Shown here: positions 35,557 to 43,939 of the stretch, piece after piece
Position numbering within the stretch: position 1 is the first letter of the stretch
How the letters are laid out: every line of letters begins with the position of its first letter
The notes under the pieces: generated by a model
Told to the model about the DNA's origin: nothing
The model's input: only the letters and a program-made list of their open reading frames with translations
The model's database searches: none
Translations under genes and position numbers: made by a program
Source: Algorimicrobium algoritergicola
GTDB taxonomy: Bacteria; Bacteroidota; Bacteroidia; Flavobacteriales; Flavobacteriaceae
DNA: 64,000 nucleotides
Direction: 5' to 3'
Assembly (NCBI RefSeq): GCF_008086165.1
Contig: NZ_VSKL01000001.1
Span: 620,001-684,000, forward strand

Positions 35557-35961
35557 ATGAATAAAATTGAACATATAGGTATTGCCGTTAAAAGTTTAGA
35601 AACATCGAATGACTTATTCGCTAAACTTTTTAATGCGCCTCATTATAAAATAGAAGAAGTGGCTAGCGAAGGTGTCAATACCTCATTTTTTCAAGTAGGT
35701 ACTAATAAAATTGAACTTTTGGAGGCTACAAATCCGGATAGCCCAATAGCTAAATTTATTGAAAAACGCGGCGAAGGCATTCATCATATTGCGTTTGATG
35801 TGGATGATATTGAAGCGGAAATTAAGAGACTGGAAGCAGAGGGTTTTACGGTTATAAATAAAACACCTAAAAAAGGAGCCGATAATAAATTGGTTGCTTT
35901 TTTACATCCAAAATCTACTAACGGCGTTTTGATTGAGTTATGCCAAGAGATAAAGGAATAA
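35557..35961 (+). CDS. mce: Methylmalonyl-CoA epimerase
   Basis: 134 residues, a VOC (glyoxalase-like) fold: MNKIEHIGIAVKSLETSNDLF, EGVNTSFFQVGTNKIELLEA, GEGIHHIAFDVDDIEAEI and NGVLIELCQE carry the metal ligands His, Gln/His and Glu at the family positions. The enzyme converts (S)- to (R)-methylmalonyl-CoA in propionyl-CoA metabolism. It stands just upstream of tRNA-Met, and so marks the left chromosomal flank of the integrated element. Confidence 0.93.
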   Translation: MNKIEHIGIAVKSLETSNDLFAKLFNAPHYKIEEVASEGVNTSFFQVGTNKIELLEATNPDSPIAKFIEKRGEGIHHIAFDVDDIEAEIKRLEAEGFTVINKTPKKGADNKLVAFLHPKSTNGVLIELCQEIKE

Positions 35962-35967
35962 AAATAC

Positions 35968-35998
35968 TTTGAGAGTATTAAAATATGTAGTAATATTG
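35968..35998 (+). promoter_or_regulatory. Likely promoter of tRNA-Met
   Basis: TTTG at 35968-35971, then 19 nt, then TAATATTG at 35991-35998 (one mismatch from TAnnTTTG). It lies about 48 bases before the tRNA gene. Confidence 0.5.
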
Positions 35999-36045
35999 CA
36001 CTCTCTTTGAAAAAAGAGAAACCAGAAGTTAGCCTTGCGCTAATG

Positions 36046-36119
36046 GGTCCTATAACTCAGCTGGTTAGAGTATCTGACTCATAATCAGAAAGTCCCTGGT
36101 TCGAGCCCAGGTGGGACCA
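36046..36119 (+). tRNA. tRNA-Met (anticodon CAT)
   Basis: A full cloverleaf: acceptor GGTCCTA/TGGGACC with one T-G wobble, D arm with AGCTGGTTAGAG, anticodon stem TCTGA/TCAGA around CTCATAA (anticodon CAT), T arm CCTGG-TTCGAGC-CCAGG, discriminator A. It could be elongator Met, or Ile2 if lysidine-modified; the initiator is less likely because the acceptor is fully paired. The 3' end is the attachment site of the element that follows. As it stands the gene encodes only AC-TT after the acceptor, not CCA. Confidence 0.93.
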
Positions 36120-36120
36120 C
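36078..36120 (+). repeat. attL: 43-bp direct repeat in tRNA-Met 3' end
   Basis: The 43 bases from CTCATAATCAG to GGGACCAC (anticodon loop to the end of the acceptor stem) recur exactly at 54768-54810. Together they bound an 18.7-kb region with an integrase gene. This copy completes the functional tRNA. Confidence 0.95.
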
Positions 36121-36130
36121 TTTTAAAATC

Positions 36131-36162
36131 AAGCACTTACAAATTTATTGTAGGTGCTTTTT
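36131..36162 (+). terminator. Element-borne terminator after tRNA-Met
   Basis: AAGCACTTACAA pairs with TTGTAGGTGCTT (one wobble), followed by six T. It lies just inside attL, so the element supplies a new terminator for the tRNA it interrupts. Confidence 0.75.
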
Positions 36163-36171
36163 TATTTTGCC

Positions 36172-36195
36172 TGCAACATATCGACAACAATTAGT
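36172..36195 (+). repeat. Putative integrase arm sites near attL
   Basis: Two adjacent 12-bp units, TGCAACATATCG and ACAACAATTAGT, about 50 bp inside attL. A very similar pair, in the same orientation, occurs near attR (54636-54659). Their position and tandem layout fit arm-type binding sites of a tyrosine recombinase or excisionase. Confidence 0.5.
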
Positions 36196-36206
36196 AAATT
36201 TGAGAT

Positions 36207-37031
36207 ATGAATACATTTCAACCTACAGCAATTGTAAACTTTCAGAACTTTATACACTCATCTAATATTGAACGTTTAATAAAAAATTTTATTAAACAGC
36301 ATGTTAACGAAGAAGAGCAACCATTAAACATTGACAGCTCCAAAGGAATAATAACCTACTATAATGACATTGATGATAAGGTTCTAGAAATAAAATTTGA
36401 AACCCAATTAAAAGAGTTACTTTGGAAGGTTACCAATGATATTAAAGTTGAAATTGACTTATCTAATGCCATGCTTTCTCAAAAGGAAAAGAAAAAATAC
36501 TGGGACACAATTTTAATGTCATTTGATTTTATGTTAGAAAGTAATCAAGGTGTCTTTTCTACTTTTCCCATTTGTATTAAACCTTCAGAAGAAATAAAGG
36601 ACTATCTAAAAATAAAATACCAGTTTCCTTTTGAAAACCAATATGATAGTCCATCATACTTCACTTTAAAACGAAATTATTCAAGAGCGGATTTAAAAAA
36701 AATCTACAATTTCATGGATGACTTCTCATTCATAGATGCAGATAAATACAGTTTTGATGATTTCTTTTCTATATTTAATTACAAAGATGTAAAGTTAGTA
36801 CTGCAATTTGATACTTCTACTGAAGTTATGGTATGTTTATTAAGCGAAATATCTTATTTGTACACAGACTTTACTAGAAAAAAGATTCATGAATCTGCAA
36901 GATTTATAACTAAATCGGGTAAGGTACTTTCAGTTAGTAATTATGAAAACACTATAAAACGAATTGAAAGTAAGAGTAATTCAGACCTTAATAATATTAG
37001 GAAATTCTTTTCTGAAAACTTTCCAAAATAG
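36207..37031 (+). CDS. Element protein of unknown function next to attL
   Basis: 274 residues, no signal peptide or membrane segment. It is rich in K, D, N, F and Y and predicted to be mixed alpha/beta; I recognise no motif. It is the first gene inside attL, on the plus strand, 120 bp before the excisionase-like gene. A TAAATTTG box directly before the ATG suggests a nearly leaderless transcript. Its place between the attachment site and the core genes suggests accessory cargo, but nothing in the sequence defines its role. Confidence 0.65.
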   Translation: MNTFQPTAIVNFQNFIHSSNIERLIKNFIKQHVNEEEQPLNIDSSKGIITYYNDIDDKVLEIKFETQLKELLWKVTNDIKVEIDLSNAMLSQKEKKKYWDTILMSFDFMLESNQGVFSTFPICIKPSEEIKDYLKIKYQFPFENQYDSPSYFTLKRNYSRADLKKIYNFMDDFSFIDADKYSFDDFFSIFNYKDVKLVLQFDTSTEVMVCLLSEISYLYTDFTRKKIHESARFITKSGKVLSVSNYENTIKRIESKSNSDLNNIRKFFSENFPK

Positions 37032-37153
37032 ACTCACACTTTCCCTCACACACTTCTCACACATAGCGATTTTTAGTTTTTATTAACTCTAATATTGTGC
37101 CATAATCCGATACCTAAATTTTATGCTAGCAAGGTGTCATAAAAACATGAGAT

Positions 37154-37447
37154 ATGGAAAATACAGAGAATGTAGACTATCTTCAGAGAGTACAAATAAT
37201 TGCTCTCAAAGAGATATTGAGTTTTAAAGAAGCACTAATTTATTTAGATGTAAGCAAATCCTTTTTATACAAATTAACACATAAGAAATCTATAGAGTTT
37301 ACTAAACCAAACGGAGGTAAAATCTATTTCAGAAAGTCAGATTTAGATAGCTGGATGTTACAGAGTCAATCTCGAAGTGCAAGAGTTTTAGAAGAAGATA
37401 TTTTTAATCATTTAAAAAGAAACGGCAATGGAAAGAAGACACATTGA
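37154..37447 (+). CDS. Helix-turn-helix (HTH_17, excisionase-like) protein
   Basis: 97 residues with a MerR/excisionase-type winged helix: ILSFKEALIYLDVSKSFLYKLTHKK (residues about 22-46) followed by the wing FTKPNGGKIYFRKSDLDSWML. Proteins of this kind in Bacteroidota elements act as recombination directionality factors or regulators. It overlaps the DUF3987 gene by 20 bases, so the two are translationally coupled, and lies 1.3 kb upstream of the integrase gene. Confidence 0.82.
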   Translation: MENTENVDYLQRVQIIALKEILSFKEALIYLDVSKSFLYKLTHKKSIEFTKPNGGKIYFRKSDLDSWMLQSQSRSARVLEEDIFNHLKRNGNGKKTH

Positions 37448-38702
37448 TAAGCATGTCTATAATCGACTACCTGAAGACTTAATTAAGTTAACAGAGCCTT
37501 TTGAAAGCAGAGAAAAGGATATAGTATTGTTGTCAAGTTTAGGGGTTTTGAGTAGCTGTTTGCCTAATGTTAATGGAGTTTATGATGGGGATTTTGTTTA
37601 TCCTCATCTGTACTTGATGGTCATTGCACCAGCAGCATCAGGAAAAGGCGTAATGAACTATTCAAGACTACTTATAGAGCCAATTCACGACAAGATTTTT
37701 CAAGAAAGCAAAGCGGACTACTTAATATGTGAAGAAAGTAATAAAAACAGAAAAAATGATGAGGCATTATGTTCAGAAGTAAAAGTGAAAATTTTACCAG
37801 CTAATATCAGTAGCGCAGAAATGCATTCGTTTTTAGAGTCAAGTGAACATGGACTATTAATAATGGAATCGGAGGCAGATACTTTGAGTAATATGCTTAA
37901 AAATGATTGGAGTAATTATTCTGATGTTTTAAGAAAGGCATTTCATCATGAACCAGTATCTGTGAGTAGAAAAACAGATAAAGTTTTTGTTGAAGTTAAA
38001 GAGCCAAAGTTGTCTATGGTAATAAGTGGAACACCAGACCAATTGAAACCCTTGATAAAATCAAGAGAAAATGGTTTGTTCTCTAGGTTTATGATTTACA
38101 ATTTTGATGAAATCACAGACTTTAAAGATGTTTTTGCTGCGAAAACCAGAAATAATAAAATAGTATTTGATGAGTTGGGTAAAGATATATTCAATTTGTA
38201 TGGCGAATTAGCTAAACTTGATAAGCCGATAGAGTTCTGTTTCACAGACCAACAAAAAGAGAAATTCTTAAGCATTATAAGACCTATAAGAGCTGATATT
38301 GTTAATAACCATTCACAATCTTTTATTTCAAACCTACATAGGCATGGATTAGTATTTTTTAGAATTGCTATGATTTTGACTGTTTTAAGAAATAAAGAAA
38401 ATCTTGGTTCAGAGGATATAATTTATTGTTCTAATAACGACTTTTTGGTTGCTTCACAACTTATGAAAACATTATTAAGGCATAGTCAATTTACCTTTAA
38501 CTCTATTGAAACAGGAGACTTATCAATACAAGATGAGAATATTTTAGATGACTTGAAATCTACCTTCACAAGGCAAGAAGCTATTGATATAGGCGTAAAG
38601 TATGACATCCCTTTAAGAACTATGGACGACAAATTAGTTCAATGGAAAAAAAGAAAATACATTTTTAAGCACAGCAGAGGTAAATACAAAAAACGAATGT
38701 AA
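37428..38702 (+). CDS. DUF3987 domain protein (primase/helicase-associated P-loop protein)
   Basis: 424 residues. A P-loop-like segment APAASGKGVMNYSR near residue 66 and an acidic strand GLLIMESEADTLSN near 143 (Walker-B-like) match the DUF3987 family, found with primases in plasmids, satellites and conjugative transposons. A C-terminal winged-helix-like stretch (FTRQEAIDIGVKYDIPLRTMDDKLVQWKKRKYI) is expected. The probable role is replication of the excised element. It overlaps the HTH gene upstream and is followed by a hairpin. Confidence 0.82.
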   Translation: MERRHIDKHVYNRLPEDLIKLTEPFESREKDIVLLSSLGVLSSCLPNVNGVYDGDFVYPHLYLMVIAPAASGKGVMNYSRLLIEPIHDKIFQESKADYLICEESNKNRKNDEALCSEVKVKILPANISSAEMHSFLESSEHGLLIMESEADTLSNMLKNDWSNYSDVLRKAFHHEPVSVSRKTDKVFVEVKEPKLSMVISGTPDQLKPLIKSRENGLFSRFMIYNFDEITDFKDVFAAKTRNNKIVFDELGKDIFNLYGELAKLDKPIEFCFTDQQKEKFLSIIRPIRADIVNNHSQSFISNLHRHGLVFFRIAMILTVLRNKENLGSEDIIYCSNNDFLVASQLMKTLLRHSQFTFNSIETGDLSIQDENILDDLKSTFTRQEAIDIGVKYDIPLRTMDDKLVQWKKRKYIFKHSRGKYKKRM

Positions 38703-38729
38703 GTATGTAATTACTGCAATAACTGTAAA

Positions 38730-38754
38730 GGCTACTCCAATTTCTGGAGTAGTC
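38730..38754 (+). terminator. Hairpin between DUF3987 and integrase genes
   Basis: GGCTACTCCA pairs with TGGAGTAGTC around a 5-nt loop. The T tract after it is short (TTATT), so termination may be partial. Confidence 0.55.
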
Positions 38755-38780
38755 TTATTCAAAAAATAAAATAAAAGATT

Positions 38781-39992
38781 ATGATAAGAGCAACAATAAA
38801 ATTGATGCTAGATGGGAAACCTATGGCTAATGGCGACTATGCTGTTTACTTAAGAATTTTGAAAGATAGAAAGCAAAAGAAAATTAGTATTGGCTTATCC
38901 TGTATGAAAGAAAACTTTGTAAACGAATCATTTTCAAAGCAGCATCCAAGCTACCAAACAGAAAATGAAATACTATTAAAACTAAAAGGAAGAGCATTAG
39001 AAATTATAAGATCATTTAAACTTAACCATAACAATTTTACTTTAGAAGAGTTTGAAGAAGCCTTTAGGGGGGTTAAAACAAAACAAAAAGTAAATGTGAT
39101 TGACTTTTTCAATGAAATAATTAGTGAAATGACAAGGTCAGGAAGGATTAGTAATGCTAAAGCTTATAACGATACTAAAGACTCTTTAAAGAAGTTTAAA
39201 GGAAAGAACTTTAGCTTTGAAGATGTTACATCTACATTTTTAGAAAAGTATGAAGTATTCTTAAGAGAAACCGGAAGTAAAAATGGAGGCATTGCATTTA
39301 GAATGCGTGAATTTAGGTCTATTTTTAATAAGGCTAGAAAACGAAAATTAATCCCAAAAGAACCTTATCCATTTGAAGATTATAAAATTTCAAAGTTGAA
39401 AACAGAATCTAATAAAATAGCTTTGACATTAGAGGAGTATAAAGCAATAAAAAAAGTAGACTTAACGAGTCAACCACATTTGTTAGAAGCTTACAATTAT
39501 TTTCTGTTTTCCATTTTGACTAGAGGAATGAATTTCCAAGATATGATGCTACTGAAATGGAGCAATATCAGAAACGGAAGAATTTATTACACGAGGTCTA
39601 AAACTAAAGGGAAGATTAACCTAGAGATTATTCCATCTGTGCAAGTATTTTTAGACTATTACAAAGCGCAGAATAGACCCACCCAGTTTGTATTTCCAAT
39701 ATTACTGAAAGAGGATTTAAGCCCGCAACAAATAGCTTATAGAAAACAAAAAGTATTGAGAAGATATAACTTAAAACTAAAAGAAATAGCAAAATTGGCA
39801 GGAGTTAATAAACCAATTACTTCATATGTTGCAAGACATAGTTTTGCTACTATTTTAAAAATGAAAGGGACTCCAATTGAAAAGATTTCAGAAATGATGG
39901 GACATAGTGATGTATCAATAACTATAGCCTATTTAAAAGAATTTTCAGATGAGGATTTAGACATAGAAAATCGAAAGTTTAATGACCTCTAA
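38781..39992 (+). CDS. Tyrosine recombinase / integrase
   Basis: 403 residues. An N-terminal arm-binding domain (Arm-DNA-bind type, residues 1-90: MIRATIKLMLDGKPMANGDYAVYLRILKDRK) is followed by a core-binding SAM-like domain (about 105-200) and the catalytic domain. Catalytic residues visible: Arg in FSILTRGMNFQDMMLLKW, Lys in RSKTKGK, the ARHSFATIL box, His in MMGHSDVSITIAYLK and its Tyr nucleophile. It should integrate and excise the element at the tRNA-Met site. It lies 2.7 kb from attL rather than adjacent to it, because an unknown gene and the HTH/DUF3987 pair intervene. Confidence 0.95.
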   Translation: MIRATIKLMLDGKPMANGDYAVYLRILKDRKQKKISIGLSCMKENFVNESFSKQHPSYQTENEILLKLKGRALEIIRSFKLNHNNFTLEEFEEAFRGVKTKQKVNVIDFFNEIISEMTRSGRISNAKAYNDTKDSLKKFKGKNFSFEDVTSTFLEKYEVFLRETGSKNGGIAFRMREFRSIFNKARKRKLIPKEPYPFEDYKISKLKTESNKIALTLEEYKAIKKVDLTSQPHLLEAYNYFLFSILTRGMNFQDMMLLKWSNIRNGRIYYTRSKTKGKINLEIIPSVQVFLDYYKAQNRPTQFVFPILLKEDLSPQQIAYRKQKVLRRYNLKLKEIAKLAGVNKPITSYVARHSFATILKMKGTPIEKISEMMGHSDVSITIAYLKEFSDEDLDIENRKFNDL

Positions 39993-40016
39993 AGTTTTGT
40001 AGAACAAAATTAACAA

Positions 40017-40049
40017 AAGCACTTTATCAGTTTGATGAGGTGCTTTTTC
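40017..40049 (+). terminator. Terminator after the integrase gene
   Basis: AGCACTTTATCA pairs with TGATGAGGTGCT (two wobble or mismatch positions), followed by five T. Confidence 0.7.
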
Positions 40050-40114
40050 ATTATGTACTGAATCTATTCACGACAAACTTAAAATTTTAATATTAACCTT
40101 AAAAAACAAAAACT

Positions 40115-40978
40115 ATGCAATTAAGACAATCAGAAAGAAAACAAGCCAAGATTAAAATGGCTCTACAAGGAAGTAGTGGCTGTGGGAAGAGTTTAAGCTC
40201 GCTTTTGCTAGCCAAAGGATTGAGTAATGGTAATTTAGCTAAAGTGGCTGTAATTGATACAGAAAATGGTTCAGCAGACCTTTACGCGCATTTGGGTGAC
40301 TATAATGTGTTACAGTTGCAACCACCATTTACACCAGAGAAATACATTGAAGCCATTGAGGTTTGTGAAAAAGCTGGAATGGAAGTAATTATTTTAGATT
40401 CTATATCTCAAGTATGGGATGAACTCTTGGATTTTCATTCTAAACTACCTGGCAATTCATTCGCTAATTGGAGTAAAGTTACACCTAGGCAAAAAGCATT
40501 TATAAATAAGATTTTACAAGCAGATGTCCATGTTATAGCAACTATGAGAACGAAACAGGACTATGTACTGCAACTAAAAGATGGAAAATATGTTCCTGAA
40601 AAAGTAGGGCTTAAAGCCGTACAAAGAGATGATGTTTCTTATGAATTTACCATAGTATTTGATATAGACATCAAGCACTTTGCCGTGGCAAGTAAAGATA
40701 GAACCAATTTGTTTTCTGGAAAGCCAGAATTTATGATTAACACTTCCACAGGAAAACGCATTTTAGATTGGTGCACTTCGCCTATAAAAGAGGAAGATGT
40801 AAAACTGAAAATTGAGGACTGTCTATCTGTAAGCCAGTTACTGGAACTGTATAAAGAACATCCAAGTTTTCAGTTGCCATTAAAAGCTTCATATCAAGCT
40901 AAAAAAGACCAATTAGAAAAATTAACTAACCCACAAAACTTTTCACAAAATGGAAATAGTATCAGCAACAGAGTTTAG
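40115..40978 (+). CDS. RecA-fold ATPase of the Sak4/AAA_24 type
   Basis: 287 residues. Walker A ALQGSSGCGKSLSSLLLAK (residues about 16-34), DTENGSADLY near 48 and Walker B MEVIILDSISQVWDE near 88-102. The layout is that of phage and element P-loop proteins (AAA_24, Sak4-like), RecA-related ATPases that work with SSB-like proteins in single-strand annealing recombination. The C-terminal ~60 residues are helical. It overlaps the DUF3871 gene by 29 bases, so the two are coupled. Confidence 0.82.
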   Translation: MQLRQSERKQAKIKMALQGSSGCGKSLSSLLLAKGLSNGNLAKVAVIDTENGSADLYAHLGDYNVLQLQPPFTPEKYIEAIEVCEKAGMEVIILDSISQVWDELLDFHSKLPGNSFANWSKVTPRQKAFINKILQADVHVIATMRTKQDYVLQLKDGKYVPEKVGLKAVQRDDVSYEFTIVFDIDIKHFAVASKDRTNLFSGKPEFMINTSTGKRILDWCTSPIKEEDVKLKIEDCLSVSQLLELYKEHPSFQLPLKASYQAKKDQLEKLTNPQNFSQNGNSISNRV

Positions 40979-41984
40979 TAAGCAACGTAATGGAGTATTT
41001 AATAATCCTGCAGGTATTCCTGAAATTGTGCATCCTTTGCAAATACCTACAGAAAATAAAGTATATCCACACAACCCATTTATAGAGGCTAACACAAAAG
41101 AGGTTAGCCTTTCTACTTTAAAGCAGGATTGCATTATTCCAGTATTTTCGAAAGATAACGAAATGACTCTAGCACATCAAGAGTTTATAGAAATAGCTCA
41201 AAACTGTGTTAGTAAGGTGTTTTCTCATCATACTATTGAAGTGCCTGAAATTAGAGTTTCTCACCAAATAAAAGGTAGAACTGCTGATGCTATTTACAAA
41301 CCAGTAAAGGAGCTTTTAGAGCATGAGAAAACACAGTATTTTGAAAGAATGGCATTCATCATTAGAATACCATCTATTACAGAGAATATAAATGGTCATG
41401 ATGTTTCGTTAACAGTTGGAGGTGTTAGAGCTTACAACCAAGAAAACCTTTATAATAGGAAAACTTATGAAAAGTTTAAATTTTTTATAGGTTTTCAAAA
41501 TATGGTGTGTTGTAACCTATGTATTTCTACAGATGGTTATCAAGACGAAATGCGAGTAGGTAACTATTCTGAATTACAGTCTAAAATTATGGACTTAATA
41601 GAGAATTATAATGCACAATCTCATTTACAGGAAATGAAGCAGTTATCTCAACACAGTATAACTGAAAAACAATTCGCTCAACTTATAGGTCGAGCAAGAT
41701 TATATAACTTTTTACCTAAACAAGAGAAATCTCAAATTCCAGAATTAATGCTAAATGAAGGACAAGTTTCTACAGTAGCTAAAGACTATTATCAAGATGA
41801 AAGCTTTTGTAGAAATGAGAATGGAGATATTAACCTTTGGAAAGTATATAATCTTTTTACCAGAGCTAATAAGAGCTCTTATATAGACTCTTTTCTATCT
41901 AGAAATGTCAATGCCTTTGATTTTACTCAAGGTCTGGCAAATGCCATCAATGATGATTCTAAACATCGTTGGTTTTTGAGTTGA
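40950..41984 (+). CDS. DUF3871 family protein
   Basis: 344 residues. The N-terminus overlaps the preceding ATPase gene. Core segments include EIRVSHQIKGRTADAIYKPVKELLEHEKTQ, the motif FIIRIPSITENINGHDVSLTVGGVRAYN, and MVCCNLCISTDGY, the pattern of the DUF3871 family confined to Bacteroidota mobile elements (phage antirepressor-like DUF932 relatives). It probably functions with the ATPase in replication or recombination of the element; the biochemical role is unknown. It converges with the minus-strand 641-residue gene with only 17 bp between stops. Confidence 0.8.
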   Translation: MEIVSATEFSKQRNGVFNNPAGIPEIVHPLQIPTENKVYPHNPFIEANTKEVSLSTLKQDCIIPVFSKDNEMTLAHQEFIEIAQNCVSKVFSHHTIEVPEIRVSHQIKGRTADAIYKPVKELLEHEKTQYFERMAFIIRIPSITENINGHDVSLTVGGVRAYNQENLYNRKTYEKFKFFIGFQNMVCCNLCISTDGYQDEMRVGNYSELQSKIMDLIENYNAQSHLQEMKQLSQHSITEKQFAQLIGRARLYNFLPKQEKSQIPELMLNEGQVSTVAKDYYQDESFCRNENGDINLWKVYNLFTRANKSSYIDSFLSRNVNAFDFTQGLANAINDDSKHRWFLS

Positions 41985-41991
41985 GTGAATG

Positions 41992-42017
41992 CCCAGCTTC
42001 TTTAATTAGGAGTTGGG
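41992..42017. terminator. Bidirectional hairpin between DUF3871 and the 641-residue gene
   Basis: CCCAGCTTC pairs with GGAGTTGGG (two G-T wobbles) around TTTAATTA. It overlaps the last codons of the minus-strand gene and is followed by a T-rich stretch on the plus strand. Confidence 0.5.
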
Positions 42018-43927
42018 TTATTTTCTTTTGGTTTAGATTTAATTAAAGAATCTACTTTTACTTGCTCTACTTTTAAAGAGTTTATTTTTTTACTAAAATC
42101 TTGCTTGATGGAAATTTCCACCATATCTATTGATCGATTTAAACTGTATAACGTAAAAGAAAATAAAGCAATGGATAAAACAATAAGCAACCAAGATTGT
42201 ATTTTTTTGAAGCCTCTTGTGAATAAGAAGATTGTGGAAACCATTATTAACAAGCAGCTACCTATAATACCAGTAAATAATAATGCTTGATAAAACTCAT
42301 TAACAAAAGAGAAGGAAGGTATGCTTGCAAGAATAAAAGCCATTATGGCGGTAAACACACCTATTGTTTCAAGTGTTTTAACTTGATTGGTTTTAATTTC
42401 ACTTTGAAGTTCTTTTATAGTTGTGAATTCCTTGTTTAAAGCAGCTACTGATAAGATTAATTGTTTTAATCCTTTAAGTTTTTCACTTATTTCCTCATAA
42501 TTATTCTCGCTTTCTTCATGAGGCAATGGTAAAATAATGGATGAAGCGTAAAAAATATCAAGTTCATCAATATTAGAGTTTATTAGACATTCTTCGTATG
42601 GGAGTTGAAATAATAAATTATGGTTATTTTTGGACCACTTTAACTTTTCCTTATATAGTTTAACTGCACCCAATAGAGTATCTAATTCATCTTTATCTTT
42701 TATGGATTGCTCTAGCTTCTGTCTGTTTTGAAATTTAGATTCTAGTAAATTTAATTTATAAGTTATGTACTTTGATTCAGTGAAGAAATTGTCAATGTTA
42801 CATTTTTTCTGAATCTTTTCAATTTTTTCTTTTAATTTTTTAACTTTTACTTCCTCTAGTTCTTTTTGTTTTAGTAAAAAAGAGAATTGATTATTCAATG
42901 CATATAAATAAGTCTTATTGTAAATAAATCTTTGTTCTGAAGTAGAATTCTCTTTATATCTATGTTCAAACTCTTTAACAACCTCTTTAAGATTAAGATA
43001 ATCCTTGTTTACATCCTTATAATATTTTAAAAGAAGAATCAATTTCAATGAAGATAAAGTGTTATAACTTTCATGTTTAAAGTTATTTGTGAAGGAACTC
43101 AACTTACTTTTCCAATCATCCACCTCATAGTAACACTCTATGTATTCTTTCCAATTCTGTAATTTACTTAAGCTTGGATTGTACTTAATATCATCAGTTG
43201 ATATGAATAGTTCATCATCAATTATATAAGCTTTTGAAACTTTGAAGTCTCTATTTTTGAAGCTCTTCTGTCTGATTTCCCATTTAAACTTTAAAAAGTT
43301 TAATTTCTCTTTAATTAGTATAAAATATTTAGAAAGTTGATGCTCTTTAATAGAGTTTTCTAATTGATTGATAATCCGATACATTGATACATCATCATTA
43401 AAAAAATGATCAACTCTGTAAAGATATATAATCGAATTGTAGAATTCGATTTCTTTTTTTCTCTTGGAATTGGAAACCTCATTAAAAAACTTTACCGTGT
43501 CAAAATGAGCTTCATATATAATATCGATATTAGGGTTTTCATTTTGTGATTGAACTAATTTGATAAAATTTAAGTATAAATTACTATAAACTTTAAGTAT
43601 ATCAATATACCCCTTCTTAAGAGTTGTTAGTAAAAACTCTTGAGAATTAAAATTGTTCCCTGGTATAGTATTTAAAAGTAAATTTGATTTAATTTTTAAT
43701 TCTTCAATCTCGGTAATGATATTTTTTGTTTCTAAAGTGTACTCACCTGCAATTAAAGATTTATAGAAAACATCAATAGTTATATTAGTTAATTCATCAA
43801 CTTTTGATTGTATGATAGCTTTATTTACATCAAGGATGTCTTCATTTTCTTCAAAATAATCTTCTAACCAATCTTCTTTAAAGGTAGTATTTAGATGCGT
43901 TAATATATCAGAAAAGATTAAGGGCAA
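42002..43927 (-). CDS. Large coiled-coil membrane protein, candidate effector
   Basis: 641 residues, not recognised. The first ~480 residues are helical and charged, with no signal peptide and coiled-coil-like stretches (for example EEVKVKKLKEKIEKIQKK near residue 360). Three hydrophobic segments follow near the C-terminus: TIGVFTAIMAFILASIPSF (about 520), ALLFTGIIGSCLLIMVSTIF (about 545) and SWLLIVLSIALFSFTLYSL (about 575). A charged tail ends in KPKENNPTPN. The preceding K-T-L-E-T-I-G-V-F-T-A-I-M-A-F helix resembles membrane modules found in some phage-defence effectors, by inference only. It starts 12 bp after the Panacea-like gene, so it is probably its partner. It could be a membrane-damaging toxin or a sensor. 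Confidence 0.7.
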   Translation of the reverse strand: MPLIFSDILTHLNTTFKEDWLEDYFEENEDILDVNKAIIQSKVDELTNITIDVFYKSLIAGEYTLETKNIITEIEELKIKSNLLLNTIPGNNFNSQEFLLTTLKKGYIDILKVYSNLYLNFIKLVQSQNENPNIDIIYEAHFDTVKFFNEVSNSKRKKEIEFYNSIIYLYRVDHFFNDDVSMYRIINQLENSIKEHQLSKYFILIKEKLNFLKFKWEIRQKSFKNRDFKVSKAYIIDDELFISTDDIKYNPSLSKLQNWKEYIECYYEVDDWKSKLSSFTNNFKHESYNTLSSLKLILLLKYYKDVNKDYLNLKEVVKEFEHRYKENSTSEQRFIYNKTYLYALNNQFSFLLKQKELEEVKVKKLKEKIEKIQKKCNIDNFFTESKYITYKLNLLESKFQNRQKLEQSIKDKDELDTLLGAVKLYKEKLKWSKNNHNLLFQLPYEECLINSNIDELDIFYASSIILPLPHEESENNYEEISEKLKGLKQLILSVAALNKEFTTIKELQSEIKTNQVKTLETIGVFTAIMAFILASIPSFSFVNEFYQALLFTGIIGSCLLIMVSTIFLFTRGFKKIQSWLLIVLSIALFSFTLYSLNRSIDMVEISIKQDFSKKINSLKVEQVKVDSLIKSKPKENNPTPN

Positions 43928-43939
43928 AATTTATAATTT

